From: DXYV01 sp045543215
GTDB lineage: Bacteria; Bacillota; Clostridia; Oscillospirales; Oscillospiraceae
Reading direction: 5' to 3'
NCBI GenBank assembly: GCA_045543215.1
Contig: JAZQMD010000077.1
Span: 1 to 20,385 of the forward strand
DNA length: 20,385 nt
Positions 12,698 through 20,252 of the stretch are shown here, one piece after another; within the stretch, counting starts at the first letter, position 1; every line of letters starts with the position of its first letter. The notes beneath the pieces are model-generated. The model saw only the letters and a program-made list of their open reading frames with translations, was not told the DNA's origin and made no database searches. The position numbers and the translations under genes are program-made.

Positions 12698-12829
12698 TCA
12701 CCCCTTCTTTGCCTTTGGAGCCTCCTCCTGTTTCTCCTCTCCCTCCACCTGCTTATACCCTTTGGCTATGTATTCCTGCAAACGATTCTCATCAATATCG
12801 CGGGTGATCCCGCCCCTCTGGATCAACAT
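12698..12829 (-). CDS. 43-residue small protein after the coat gene
   Basis: The short frame MLIQRGGITRDIDENRLQEY continues with a lysine/glutamate-rich tail ending APKAKKG. The ATG at 12829 has GGGGGGAT upstream. The stop (12698-12700) falls 3 bases before the connector start. Small proteins of similar composition (an N-terminal 'I.R......D...L..Y...GY' motif and a charged tail) recur between coat and connector in Clostridia phages. The function is unknown; a capsid-decoration or assembly role is only a guess from position. Confidence 0.65.
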   Translation of the reverse strand: MLIQRGGITRDIDENRLQEYIAKGYKQVEGEEKQEEAPKAKKG

Positions 12830-12845
12830 TCATATCCCCCCTTTA

Positions 12846-13727
12846 TCAGGCTGTAGGAGCCTTGTGCAGGTAGATGCCCTTGGCCTTGTTTTCATAAACA
12901 AATGCGTCATGGTAAAGACGGAACTGGAACTTCCATTCGTCCTTATCCTGGTTCTCATCGGGGGTAAATATCTTAGGCAGAGCAAACTTCTCTACCTGGA
13001 GGACAGCAGGGGGATAGATGATCATAAAGTTAATATCACTGGCCCCAACAGCCTTCGTGTATCCCCAACTGGAAGACCCATCGTTTAGCGTGATACCGGT
13101 GTAAAACCGCGTCTTTGGCACATACTTGATTTCCATACCGTTATAGCCGTTCAGGGTAGTATTCACCGCTGCGTCACTACCATACATACGGGTCAGTGCA
13201 TTATTTAAAATAGGCTTGAGGTCGCTGGAGATATAGAGAACCCGGCCCTCCTGAGGCACTTCATCTTCGTCCATCTTCCGGGCGGCTTCATCAAAGGCGG
13301 GGATGATGGTATCCTTGTTTAAAGTGGCCTCTGCAGCGGAAGAAATTCCACCGGCGCTTGCGTACTTGGCAAAGCGGTAAGCATCCAGTTCTGGCACCAC
13401 GTGTAGGCGCATAAATTCCCCGGTGACAGTGCCAAAGACCATTCCAAGGGTCTCCTCATCGTCCATACGATCCACGGTGATCTCCTTGCCCCGTTCCTCG
13501 GTCAGCTTCAATGTCTCCCACGCGGCAGTCACATCCCCCTTGGGATAGCCGCTGGCACGGGAGTAATCACCAAGGCCGGTAGTGGATACCTTAAGTACCT
13601 TGACCTCATTGACACCGGAGAAATCGGGCTTTGTAGCCGCATCCATCCCGGCGGTTACAGAAGCATTTTTGTAGATTGCATCGATAATTGGTACGAACCT
13701 CTGTGCGTAAGCGATTGAGTTTGCCAT
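12846..13727 (-). CDS. Major capsid protein (HK97-fold coat)
   Basis: 293 residues. MANSIAYAQRFVPIIDAIYK, then GYPKGDVTAAWETLKLTEER, GKEITVDRMDDEETLGMVFG, GEFMRLHVVPELDAYRFAKY, and FRLYHDAFVYENKAKGIYLH near the end are characteristic of the A118-type coat protein with an HK97-like fold. It forms the icosahedral shell on the scaffold encoded upstream. ATG 13727 has AAAGGATGA at good spacing. No protease gene is seen nearby, and the N-terminus looks mature-like, so the coat is probably not processed from a long delta domain. The assignment is strong from position and pattern. Confidence 0.93.
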   Translation of the reverse strand: MANSIAYAQRFVPIIDAIYKNASVTAGMDAATKPDFSGVNEVKVLKVSTTGLGDYSRASGYPKGDVTAAWETLKLTEERGKEITVDRMDDEETLGMVFGTVTGEFMRLHVVPELDAYRFAKYASAGGISSAAEATLNKDTIIPAFDEAARKMDEDEVPQEGRVLYISSDLKPILNNALTRMYGSDAAVNTTLNGYNGMEIKYVPKTRFYTGITLNDGSSSWGYTKAVGASDINFMIIYPPAVLQVEKFALPKIFTPDENQDKDEWKFQFRLYHDAFVYENKAKGIYLHKAPTA

Positions 13728-13735
13728 GTTTCATA

Positions 13736-14287
13736 TCATCCTTTCTCAGTCATTTTTAGCATTGCGCCTTTCATAGCGGCGGTAGCAAATTTGTCTATTC
13801 CTTCATCATCCAGAGAGCTTCCATGTTGGTGTCCAGAATCTACTTTTGCAGCAGTCTTTTCCTCGCTGTCAAACAAATAGGGGTCGCTTTGGTTAAGCTT
13901 TTTAAGCTGATCGTCCAAACCGAGAAGCCTATCCCCATCTAGCTTGATATCCGCCAGATCTAGCGCTCCCTTTACCAATTTCGGATTTTTCACCTTGGCA
14001 TTGATTAGAGCAAGGTTTAAAGCATTGTCCAACTTGGCTGCGGAGATGTCCGCATCATACCGCTCTTGGAGGTTAGTCAAACTGGTTTTTAGTCCATCTA
14101 CGTCCACCCCGTCAAATTTCTTTACTGCATCCTGAAGCTCTGCAATGGTTTGGTTGGCTTTTTCTAGCTCACCCTCCTTCGAAGTCAGATCACTTTTTAC
14201 CTTATTGATGTCTTTCCCATTCAGTGCAAACACCTTGTCTGCCTGCTCCTCAGTCAGACCCAGTTCCAGTAGTTCTTCCTTTTTCAT
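13736..14287 (-). CDS. Scaffold protein (GP20 type)
   Basis: 183 residues, highly charged and helical. MKKEELLELGLTEEQADKVF is followed by DLTSKEGELEKANQTIAELQ, a coiled coil, ALDLADIKLDGDRLLGLDDQ and a C-terminal KFATAAMKGAMLKM helix. This is the Phage minor structural protein GP20 family (PF06810), the internal scaffold around which the coat assembles; it is lost before packaging. The start ATG 14287 has AAAGGAG immediately upstream. It precedes the coat gene by 8 bases, the usual order. Confidence 0.9.
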   Translation of the reverse strand: MKKEELLELGLTEEQADKVFALNGKDINKVKSDLTSKEGELEKANQTIAELQDAVKKFDGVDVDGLKTSLTNLQERYDADISAAKLDNALNLALINAKVKNPKLVKGALDLADIKLDGDRLLGLDDQLKKLNQSDPYLFDSEEKTAAKVDSGHQHGSSLDDEGIDKFATAAMKGAMLKMTEKG

Positions 14288-14289
14288 GA

Positions 14290-14487
14290 TTACTCCTTTC
14301 CCGTTTCCCGGCTAGGCGTTTTAGGAGGTCGCCATCTCCCGCCATCCTGCCTTGTTAGGCCCGCAGATGGGCCGATATAGTATGAAAAACGGCTTTTGCC
14401 GATTTCAACAATGCTTATATTTGCTCCCGGTAAAACTGCCGCTTTAGGCCAGTTTGGGAGAGAAAATCCTTTTGCGTATCTAGCCAC
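14290..14487 (-). CDS. Doubtful small reading frame between minor capsid and scaffold genes
   Basis: 65 codons, basic, rich in Pro/Arg/Gly near the end (GGRWRPPKTPSRETGKE). The only in-frame start is GTG 14487, which has no good ribosome site and lies in the coding end of the minor capsid gene (overlap of 73 bases). The part beyond that gene (about 14290-14414) is 41 codons without a start codon. The scaffold ribosome site overlaps its stop. It might be a real small protein read by coupled re-initiation, or only the gap between two genes. I see no known family. Confidence 0.3.
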   Translation of the reverse strand: MARYAKGFSLPNWPKAAVLPGANISIVEIGKSRFSYYIGPSAGLTRQDGGRWRPPKTPSRETGKE

Positions 14488-15539
14488 TGACCCAGCTTAG
14501 ATGTAGCCTGATCCGGCTCCAGACCAGCGGCCTTCATCGCTGTCACCTCCCGCCGCCATCGTCTGATCTGACGCTCTATGTACCGCTGGCGTTGTGTGGC
14601 CTCGTACTCGGTCAGCTTCTTCCCTTGGTACTCATACATGGGTGCATTTAACCTGTCCAGTTCATCCTTGGTGTAGGTTGGGGTACTGATACCCTCGAAG
14701 AATGGAAGCATGGAATGGCGGCAGTTATATCCCCCAAGCCCTTGCCCAGTACCATACCCGGTTTTCTCTACCAGAGGAGGATATTTCCGATGTCTCCCAC
14801 TGCGAGAGTAGATTTTTCCCTGCCAATCAGCATGATTAGCAATGCCGATCCCAACCCGTGCCCCGGCATGGGCCGTGACCTCTACTAGATCGCAACCCAT
14901 CTGCTCGGCGCGCTTGTCCTGCATCTTTAGCGCAGTTTGGTTTACCCCGGTCAGCACTGCCCGCCGTACTGCCACATCCAGGGCATCTATGTGTCCCGAT
15001 GGATACTCAATGGATGCAAGCCCCTTGCGGCAAAGGTTTTTCACGGCCATTCTGGTAGCTTCCTGGTGAGAAAACATTCCTGTTGATACTTGGAGCCAGG
15101 CTCGATCTAAAGCCCTCTCAAACTGCCGGGTAGCAGTGTTAGCGGTTGTCCTGGTCAAGTTCTCAAATAGACCCATGGTGCGCTCTAATCCTACTGCCAT
15201 AGCCTCCTGGATCGCCGGTGACGCTGCCAAAGGGGGCGGATTAAGCCCAGACTGACGATAAACTTCATCATCAAACCGCAGAGCCTTTTGTCCCGCATTA
15301 CGGATCAGTCGTTTTATTTCATGTTCGGCCTTCCCAGTCAGTGCAGCCAAGGACTTGACGACGTAGCTATGATAATTGCCCATTTCGATCAGTTTCCGAT
15401 ACTGCCACTGAGAAGCCGGTATGAAATCCTCCACAGCTGTGATGCGCTCTGCCATGTAGCGCAGTGCATCCACCTCCACTTGACTATATAGCTCCACCAT
15501 GGCTATCGGTAGGCGTTCAATATCTCTAGGGTTTAGCAT
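14415..15539 (-). CDS. Phage minor capsid protein (Phage_min_cap2 / gp4 type)
   Basis: 374 residues. Helical N-terminal two thirds (DIERLPIAMVELYSQVEVDA; FENLTRTTANTATRQFERAL) lead to TGVNQTALKMQDKRAEQMGC and VEVTAHAGARVGIGIANHAD. The middle then has WQGKIYSRSG, TGYGTGQGLGGYNCRHSMLP and FFEGIS. These are the motifs of the second-type phage minor capsid family (PF06152, SPP1 gp7 / Mu-F-like region), a portal-associated protein involved in genome delivery. ATG 15539 follows the portal stop by 3 bases. The His/Cys-rich NCRHSM motif is conserved in the family. No ADP-ribosyltransferase or toxin extension is visible. Confidence 0.9.
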   Translation of the reverse strand: MLNPRDIERLPIAMVELYSQVEVDALRYMAERITAVEDFIPASQWQYRKLIEMGNYHSYVVKSLAALTGKAEHEIKRLIRNAGQKALRFDDEVYRQSGLNPPPLAASPAIQEAMAVGLERTMGLFENLTRTTANTATRQFERALDRAWLQVSTGMFSHQEATRMAVKNLCRKGLASIEYPSGHIDALDVAVRRAVLTGVNQTALKMQDKRAEQMGCDLVEVTAHAGARVGIGIANHADWQGKIYSRSGRHRKYPPLVEKTGYGTGQGLGGYNCRHSMLPFFEGISTPTYTKDELDRLNAPMYEYQGKKLTEYEATQRQRYIERQIRRWRREVTAMKAAGLEPDQATSKLGQWLDTQKDFLSQTGLKRQFYREQI

Positions 15540-15542
15540 GGA

Positions 15543-17009
15543 TTACTCATCCCGAAGTCCCATCCAATCATCGTCTGATCTATCCGTGGCAATCATCTTC
15601 TTGGCTGTCTCCTCGTCCTCTCCAAACCATCTTGCGCGGTATTCCCATTTCTGCATAAATCCGTCCCGCACATCCTGCCGATCTCGCTCACGCTCGGCAT
15701 TTTTGTCGATGATATAACTATCCTCAAACTGAACTGTGATTTTTGAATCCGGATCAACAGAAGCTCCGCAAAATTCCTTCCCGATATGAAGAATACCCCG
15801 AACAAGAGTATGAAGCGCCCTCTCTATTGTGATGTAGTGCTTGTTTGCATTTTGGATCAACTCCTGTCGGCTGCCCACATACTCCGTTGCGGTCTGGGCT
15901 GTTCCAGCCTCAAAGCGATAATGTCTGGCTCCAAGCCCACACTTGAAAGACAAATAATCAAGCTGGGCCTGCAAACCTTCCCGGTTTCCTTCCACACGCA
16001 GATCCGGGTTAAACTCCTGAATTAGGGTGTTGTTACCGTTCTTATCGATAAACTCATCCCCAATCTGAACAAAAAGTTGCTGTGCCACATCGTCCGGAGT
16101 AATAATTCTCCCGTCTGCATCGGTGTGGACAAGCTGCCTGTTATAAAACACCTTTTTCCCGCCGAGTTTGAAATCCCGACAAAAGTTGTTGAAAGCGAGG
16201 TCTACCCCCTCTAAATTGTCAATAGCGTTTGCAAACACACTCATGCCAAGCCCATTGTTTTGTGAAATGTTATTGACCAGATTGGGGCTTACCAGAGCAA
16301 ACCACGGCACGTCAGAATTCGTATGTAGAATAGGTGCAATGCCCTTCGGTAGATCAGCCGGGAGCAGCTCGCCATTTTCGGAGCGGAAGTATTCGTTTTT
16401 AATGTCGTATTTCCCGCCGTCAAGAATGTGTGATTCCAGGTAGATATACCGCTTGCCCCTGTCCATCACCTCGGACACGAAAGCAGCTTCCGTTATCTTC
16501 CCTCCGCTGATTGTGAGAGGGACGATGCAGGAGGCATCCAGATATTCGATCTTGATATCCTTCTCTTCGCCTGAGACCACATTCCCCTCATTGTCCACAT
16601 TCATCCCACGCAGTTTTAGAACAAAGGCCCCTGTCCCGGTGGAAAATGCCTTTTCAACCAGGGCATTACCCTGTGTCCAAAAGTCATTTCGGCCCAGGAT
16701 ACCGCCTGTGCCATCCTCACCTTGCAAGAACTGGGAGATATACTTATCTTCAACCGCTATCTCGGTCTTCTCGTTGAGCAAAATTGCAGCCCAGTCCTCA
16801 CACACTTTCTTCGCCATTCTAAGCGTATACAGATCCCGGTAGCGAATTTTGGTCCCATCGCACTCTCTGACGCGGTGGAATGGCTTATAATACCCCCGCC
16901 ACCATTGCTTCCATTCATAGATGCGGTCATAGTAATCAGCGCAGAGTGTACATCCATACATCTTGTTGAGGTGTTCCAGCACCAATGCAATATTTGGCTT
17001 TTGTGACAA
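15543..17009 (-). CDS. Portal protein (SPP1 Gp6 type)
   Basis: About 488 residues. Features include a YYDRIYEWKQWWRGYYKPFH N-terminus, RMAKKVCEDWAAILLNEKTE, an acidic middle, VSPNLVNNISQNNGLGMSVF, and LVHTDADGRIITPDDV. This is the SPP1-type portal family (PF05133). It forms the dodecameric ring through which DNA enters and leaves the head. The open frame extends to 17072 but would overlap the terminase; TTG 17009 has AGGAGGGG seven bases upstream and lies 1 base after the terminase stop (17011-17013). TTG is therefore the likely start. The C-terminal part (about 420-488) is highly charged. Confidence 0.9.
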   Translation of the reverse strand: MSQKPNIALVLEHLNKMYGCTLCADYYDRIYEWKQWWRGYYKPFHRVRECDGTKIRYRDLYTLRMAKKVCEDWAAILLNEKTEIAVEDKYISQFLQGEDGTGGILGRNDFWTQGNALVEKAFSTGTGAFVLKLRGMNVDNEGNVVSGEEKDIKIEYLDASCIVPLTISGGKITEAAFVSEVMDRGKRYIYLESHILDGGKYDIKNEYFRSENGELLPADLPKGIAPILHTNSDVPWFALVSPNLVNNISQNNGLGMSVFANAIDNLEGVDLAFNNFCRDFKLGGKKVFYNRQLVHTDADGRIITPDDVAQQLFVQIGDEFIDKNGNNTLIQEFNPDLRVEGNREGLQAQLDYLSFKCGLGARHYRFEAGTAQTATEYVGSRQELIQNANKHYITIERALHTLVRGILHIGKEFCGASVDPDSKITVQFEDSYIIDKNAERERDRQDVRDGFMQKWEYRARWFGEDEETAKKMIATDRSDDDWMGLRDE

Positions 17010-17010
17010 G

Positions 17011-18378
17011 CTATCCCCTCCTTTCTGGCAGCAGCTTCGGCATAAAACGCTCCCAGGAATATTCAAATGCATCCAGTATGTCTATATCACTGGAGAAATT
17101 GTCTAGGCGCACATCCTTACCCTTTTCTGCGGCATCCTTATCCCACACGGCGCTCTTTAGCCCTGCAATAACAAGCTGGCAATCTGACAGGACGTTAAGT
17201 TTCCCCTGGTTCATTAGAGCTGTTGAGCAGTAAATGCGCTGGGTAATCTCATACTTGGCACTGTCCCCAAACTGGATACTGGGCCAATACTTGTTTACCA
17301 ACCTTCTCAGACCGTTAATAAGATATTGGGCCTCGCTGTCTGCAAAACAATATTTGATATACAAAGATGGAAAATCGGCCTTCAACCGTTCGATGAATCC
17401 AATAAACTCTGCATTAAGCCTGTTTGGATCGATCTCTCCCTTGCGGCCTTTGATATGGTGATCTCGTATGACCATCAGGCCGGAATAGCCCCGCAGGATT
17501 GCCGTTGCCACAAAGGTAGTCAAAGAACGATTGCCACCGAAGTCCACACCGATGGAAACAAATTCAACCGATGTCAGAATGCGCTTTTGCTCATCCTGCG
17601 CTAGGCTATCCCACTTAACAATATTACGCTCCGGTCTATCCGCAAACCCCTGATAGACTAGCCCATCGGCTACGCAGCGCTCTCCCAGAATATCACGCCG
17701 ATACCATACACTTTCCTTGTCGTACTGGCTAATAATCTCATTGATGCGTTGCTCTGGTATTGTCAGGTTGTCTCGGATGGTAAAATGCTCATAGTTATAG
17801 CCGCCCAGCAATGTGCCAGCAATCTTCATATCCCTGTATTTGTCAATATATTCAGCATAGATCGGTGCATTGGGATTGTCTGGGTTTAGATCCCAATATA
17901 TCTTGCGGTGTCTAGCTGCAAGCTGTCGGTTAAACGCTTCCTTAATGGTGCTGTCATGATGAAGGTTGATCTCTGTGGCGACCCACATCCCGTAGGAGTT
18001 GCCGCGAATCTTTTTAAAGCTGTCCGCTTTTCCTCCTCCGGCGAAAATGACCACCTTTGGGCCGGTTTTCGTCTTGACCTGCAAGCACTCATTATCCTTG
18101 TATTTACCCCACCTACAGCGGCCCCGAAAGATACCCTCCAAGCCGTAGCCGTTGCAGTCTCCGATATTGAGTTTGGCATTTGCAATGGTGGAACCCGTAG
18201 CTAGATGCAGCTTGTCTGGTGTAGTCTCCAGTTCATGGGCAAAGGCAAATACATTACCTACCGTTTTACCAGCACGTACTGCGCCTTCCGCAACATTGAT
18301 GGACGCATCTAGGCTGCGCCGCATATAGTCCCGGTGCTTTTCTCCAAAAACAAAATTCAGGGTCTTTGTTTTAGTCAT
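17011..18378 (-). CDS. terL: Terminase large subunit
   Basis: About 455 residues. The N-terminal ATPase has Walker A GAVRAGKT (32-39), a Walker B/catalytic region MWVATEIN (131-138), and a WDLNPDNPNAP coupling-like segment (about 162-172). The C-terminal RNase-H-like nuclease has acidic residues in SIGVDFGGNRS (D279), CFADSEA (D347) and DILDAFEY (D432/D435). This is the PBSX/SPP1-like large terminase that cuts and pumps DNA into the head. The ATG at 18378 overlaps the small-subunit stop by 8 bases and has GGAGGT upstream; the longer frame to 18405 is less likely. All key motifs look intact. Confidence 0.95.
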   Translation of the reverse strand: MTKTKTLNFVFGEKHRDYMRRSLDASINVAEGAVRAGKTVGNVFAFAHELETTPDKLHLATGSTIANAKLNIGDCNGYGLEGIFRGRCRWGKYKDNECLQVKTKTGPKVVIFAGGGKADSFKKIRGNSYGMWVATEINLHHDSTIKEAFNRQLAARHRKIYWDLNPDNPNAPIYAEYIDKYRDMKIAGTLLGGYNYEHFTIRDNLTIPEQRINEIISQYDKESVWYRRDILGERCVADGLVYQGFADRPERNIVKWDSLAQDEQKRILTSVEFVSIGVDFGGNRSLTTFVATAILRGYSGLMVIRDHHIKGRKGEIDPNRLNAEFIGFIERLKADFPSLYIKYCFADSEAQYLINGLRRLVNKYWPSIQFGDSAKYEITQRIYCSTALMNQGKLNVLSDCQLVIAGLKSAVWDKDAAEKGKDVRLDNFSSDIDILDAFEYSWERFMPKLLPERRG

Positions 18379-18784
18379 CACCAAATACCTCCCGGCGGGT
18401 CTCATCTATATCTTCAATGTCAAATCCATCTCGGCGATCAAACATCCCAAGGTGCTTGCCTAGCAGTCCAAGGGCCTTGATTTTGTTGGAAACCTTTAGC
18501 TTTGCATCCGTATAATCCGCAGCATCAGCAAAACCAATTTTCTTTAGTTCCTCGATTACCATGTCCTGCGTAATTTTGGTGCGTTGTTTACGTTCCTCCA
18601 TCGCTAACTGGATAGCTGTTGAAACCCTAGTTTTTCCTAGCAACTCCGACCCGATCTTATCCGCATTTCGCTCACTATATCCCGCTCTGATTGCAGCTTG
18701 CGTGGCATTAAGATCTACAAGATACTCCTGCACAAACCTTTTTTGTTTATCTGTCAACTTTTCCACGCTCACCATCCTATCCAT
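18371..18784 (-). CDS. terS: Terminase small subunit
   Basis: 137 residues. KLTDKQKRFVQEYLVDLNAT, then QAAIRAGYSERNADKIGSEL and a KTRVSTAI helix form the N-terminal helix-turn-helix of the Terminase_2 family (PF03592), which recognises the packaging site. The C-terminal part is helical (oligomerisation) with an acidic end. It ends 8 bases inside the large-subunit gene. The start is uncertain: ATG 18784, ATG 18775 and nearby GTG codons are all possible, and none has a textbook ribosome site. It directly follows the methyltransferase gene (22-base gap). Confidence 0.93.
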   Translation of the reverse strand: MDRMVSVEKLTDKQKRFVQEYLVDLNATQAAIRAGYSERNADKIGSELLGKTRVSTAIQLAMEERKQRTKITQDMVIEELKKIGFADAADYTDAKLKVSNKIKALGLLGKHLGMFDRRDGFDIEDIDETRREVFGDD

Positions 18785-18806
18785 TCATGGTATGGACAAC
18801 CCTTTT

Positions 18807-19538
18807 TCACACACCCATTACCCTAATACATTGCTCAATACGCTCCCTGGCTGCGATAAAATACTCCTTGTCCATCTCAAAGCCAACAAACCTCCGGTCG
18901 CTGTTCAGGCAAGCAATAGCTGTAGTCCCGCTGCCCATGCAGTTGTCCATCACCATGTCACCAGGATTGGTATAGGTACGCACCAGATACTCAAATAGCT
19001 CCACTGGCTTCTGTGTGGGGTGCATCCGTTTCCCCTTGAAGGAGAAACGCAGCACTGAGCGTGGGTAATTGGTGTACTCCTGTTGATAGGCTTTATCAAG
19101 ACTGCGATATACCGTCCCACCCCTTTTCTTGGCACTCTTTTTTATGGGCTTATCCAGCTTTACAAGTCCCTGCGGGTTATAGGTCGGTTGACGTTTATAG
19201 AACAGCAAAACAAGCTCATGAGATCGTAGTGGCTGACGATGGCTGTTTGCAAAGCCAACAGGTGCAGTTTTCTCCCACACCAAGTCATAGCGAAACAACT
19301 CTCTGGCACTGTTAATGAGGTCTGTTGCAAAGGGCTGAGTTGCGGTAAGCGCAAGCGCCCCGCGAGGCTTCAGTATGCGCCGATATTCCTCCCACAATGG
19401 GACAAAGGGGATTACGGTGTCCCAGCTACAATTTGTGGTTCCATAGGGTAGATCGCACAGCACTAAATCAACACTCCCCGTCTCCACGCGGGACATCCCG
19501 ATCAAGCAATCCTCGTTGTATATCCTGATATCTGGCAT
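18807..19538 (-). CDS. Orphan DNA methyltransferase (N6-adenine / N4-cytosine, beta-type order)
   Basis: About 243 residues. The catalytic motif IV is DLPYG (D29-G33) near the N-terminus, and the SAM-binding motif (DNCMGSGTTA, about 198-207) is near the C-terminus, after HPTQKP (about 174). This DPPY-first order is the beta class of PF01555 enzymes, which transfer a methyl group to adenine N6 or cytosine N4 in a recognised site. ATG 19538 has GGAAGGTG at good spacing; the TTG at 19556 lies before that site. No restriction endonuclease gene is near, so it probably protects phage DNA from host restriction or alters regulation. The specific site cannot be read. The gene is the first after the candidate late promoter. 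Confidence 0.92.
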   Translation of the reverse strand: MPDIRIYNEDCLIGMSRVETGSVDLVLCDLPYGTTNCSWDTVIPFVPLWEEYRRILKPRGALALTATQPFATDLINSARELFRYDLVWEKTAPVGFANSHRQPLRSHELVLLFYKRQPTYNPQGLVKLDKPIKKSAKKRGGTVYRSLDKAYQQEYTNYPRSVLRFSFKGKRMHPTQKPVELFEYLVRTYTNPGDMVMDNCMGSGTTAIACLNSDRRFVGFEMDKEYFIAARERIEQCIRVMGV

Positions 19539-19601
19539 GAAGCACCTTCCGATCAAAAATCAAAACCGCCCAAAGCTGCTAATAGGGTTATAAAAGTACT
19601 A

Positions 19602-19636
19602 GGCAGAGTAATGGAGGTTATCTCCATCACTCTGCC
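19602..19636 (-). terminator. 15-bp hairpin in the methyltransferase leader (weak terminator or attenuator)
   Basis: GGCAGAGTAATGGAG (19602-19616) and CTCCATCACTCTGCC (19622-19636) pair around a 5-base loop. As minus-strand RNA every position pairs, one as G-U; as plus-strand RNA one pair mismatches (A-C), suggesting the minus strand is the functional one. The bases after it (TAGTACTTTTATAA) are only partly U-rich. It lies downstream of the candidate promoter at 19719-19727 and upstream of the methyltransferase ribosome site, so it would sit in the leader of the late transcript. Confidence 0.5.
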
Positions 19637-19718
19637 GCTAGGCCTCCGCTGTTTATCGCACAACAGGTTACAGCAAACTATTGTACGAGCGTTTAAGGAG
19701 GCATATGTTCACATTAGC

Positions 19719-19727
19719 AGTATAGCA
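19719..19727 (-). promoter_or_regulatory. Candidate extended -10 promoter for the late operon
   Basis: On the minus strand TGCTATACT is an extended -10 (TGn plus five of six bases of TATAAT), downstream of the sigma-region-4-like gene and about 180 bases before the methyltransferase start. No good -35 lies at 16-18 bases; the upstream DNA has TTGTTC-like motifs at the wrong distance. The weak -35 would fit activation by a late regulator such as the adjacent gene product. Untested. Confidence 0.4.
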
Positions 19728-19755
19728 CATACGAAGCGAACAAAACGAACAACCT

Positions 19756-20151
19756 TTAGCTTTTCCGCAAGAAACGCTTACAGATCATCCTTACGGAATT
19801 GGCTGTGTTCCCGCCGCCCACCCGTACCGCTACCGCACTCCACGTCAACCCCTCTACGAAGCGGTAGGTAAATATCTGCCGTACAAGGCTATCCTCAATG
19901 CCTGATATGTATTGCTCTAAACGATTGCGCTCATTGATGCATCTCTGATGCTTCTTCTCAACGATCTCCCGCAGCTTATCAGCCTTTTCTGCATAGCTGC
20001 CTACTTTATCCCTCACACCCGGTGTATGGGGCATCCCGGTAAACCTCTGCACCCCAGGCAAAACTTTGGATTCCAGTTCACGCAGACGTCCCTCATCCAT
20101 TTTGATCTCACGTTTGAGATAATACAGTTGAGATAAATCTTTCAGTGTCAT
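19756..20151 (-). CDS. Sigma-region-4-like late transcription regulator (DUF1492 / ArpU-like)
   Basis: 131 residues. The N-terminal helix bundle (MTLKDLSQLYYLKREIKMDE; ELESKVLPGVQR) is followed by a PHTPGVRDKVGSYAEKADKL region, a long charged helix, then YISGIEDSLVRQIFTYRFVE and GLTWSAVAVRVGGG..VRMIC. This last part is a helix-turn-helix of sigma region 4 type. Such proteins lie directly before the packaging genes in Firmicutes prophages and are thought to turn on late transcription. ATG 20151 has AGAGGGGGC upstream. A gap with a candidate promoter and hairpin follows, in keeping with control of the late genes. Exact family membership (DUF1492 versus ArpU) cannot be settled by eye. Confidence 0.8.
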   Translation of the reverse strand: MTLKDLSQLYYLKREIKMDEGRLRELESKVLPGVQRFTGMPHTPGVRDKVGSYAEKADKLREIVEKKHQRCINERNRLEQYISGIEDSLVRQIFTYRFVEGLTWSAVAVRVGGGNTANSVRMICKRFLRKS

Positions 20152-20252
20152 ATATGCCCCCTCTAAGATCCAGACTAGTGCCGCTTTCGTCTTATTGTTT
20201 CAACGAATCCTCCTTGCTAATACACTCAAACTCTATCACCAAACCCCAAGGA

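Noticed and set aside
780..15540. Three genes start with ATGCTAAA (789, 1176, 15539)
   Set aside because: Only eight bases are shared, the distances are large and the upstream sequences differ; probably coincidence.
18561..18998. 145-codon plus-strand open frame
   Set aside because: Antisense to terS and the methyltransferase end; no independent support.
19691..19725. Plus-strand AAGGAGG followed by ATG
   Set aside because: The frame stops after six codons. It could be a leader peptide, but it lies over the minus-strand promoter candidate and nothing follows it on the plus strand, so chance is likelier.
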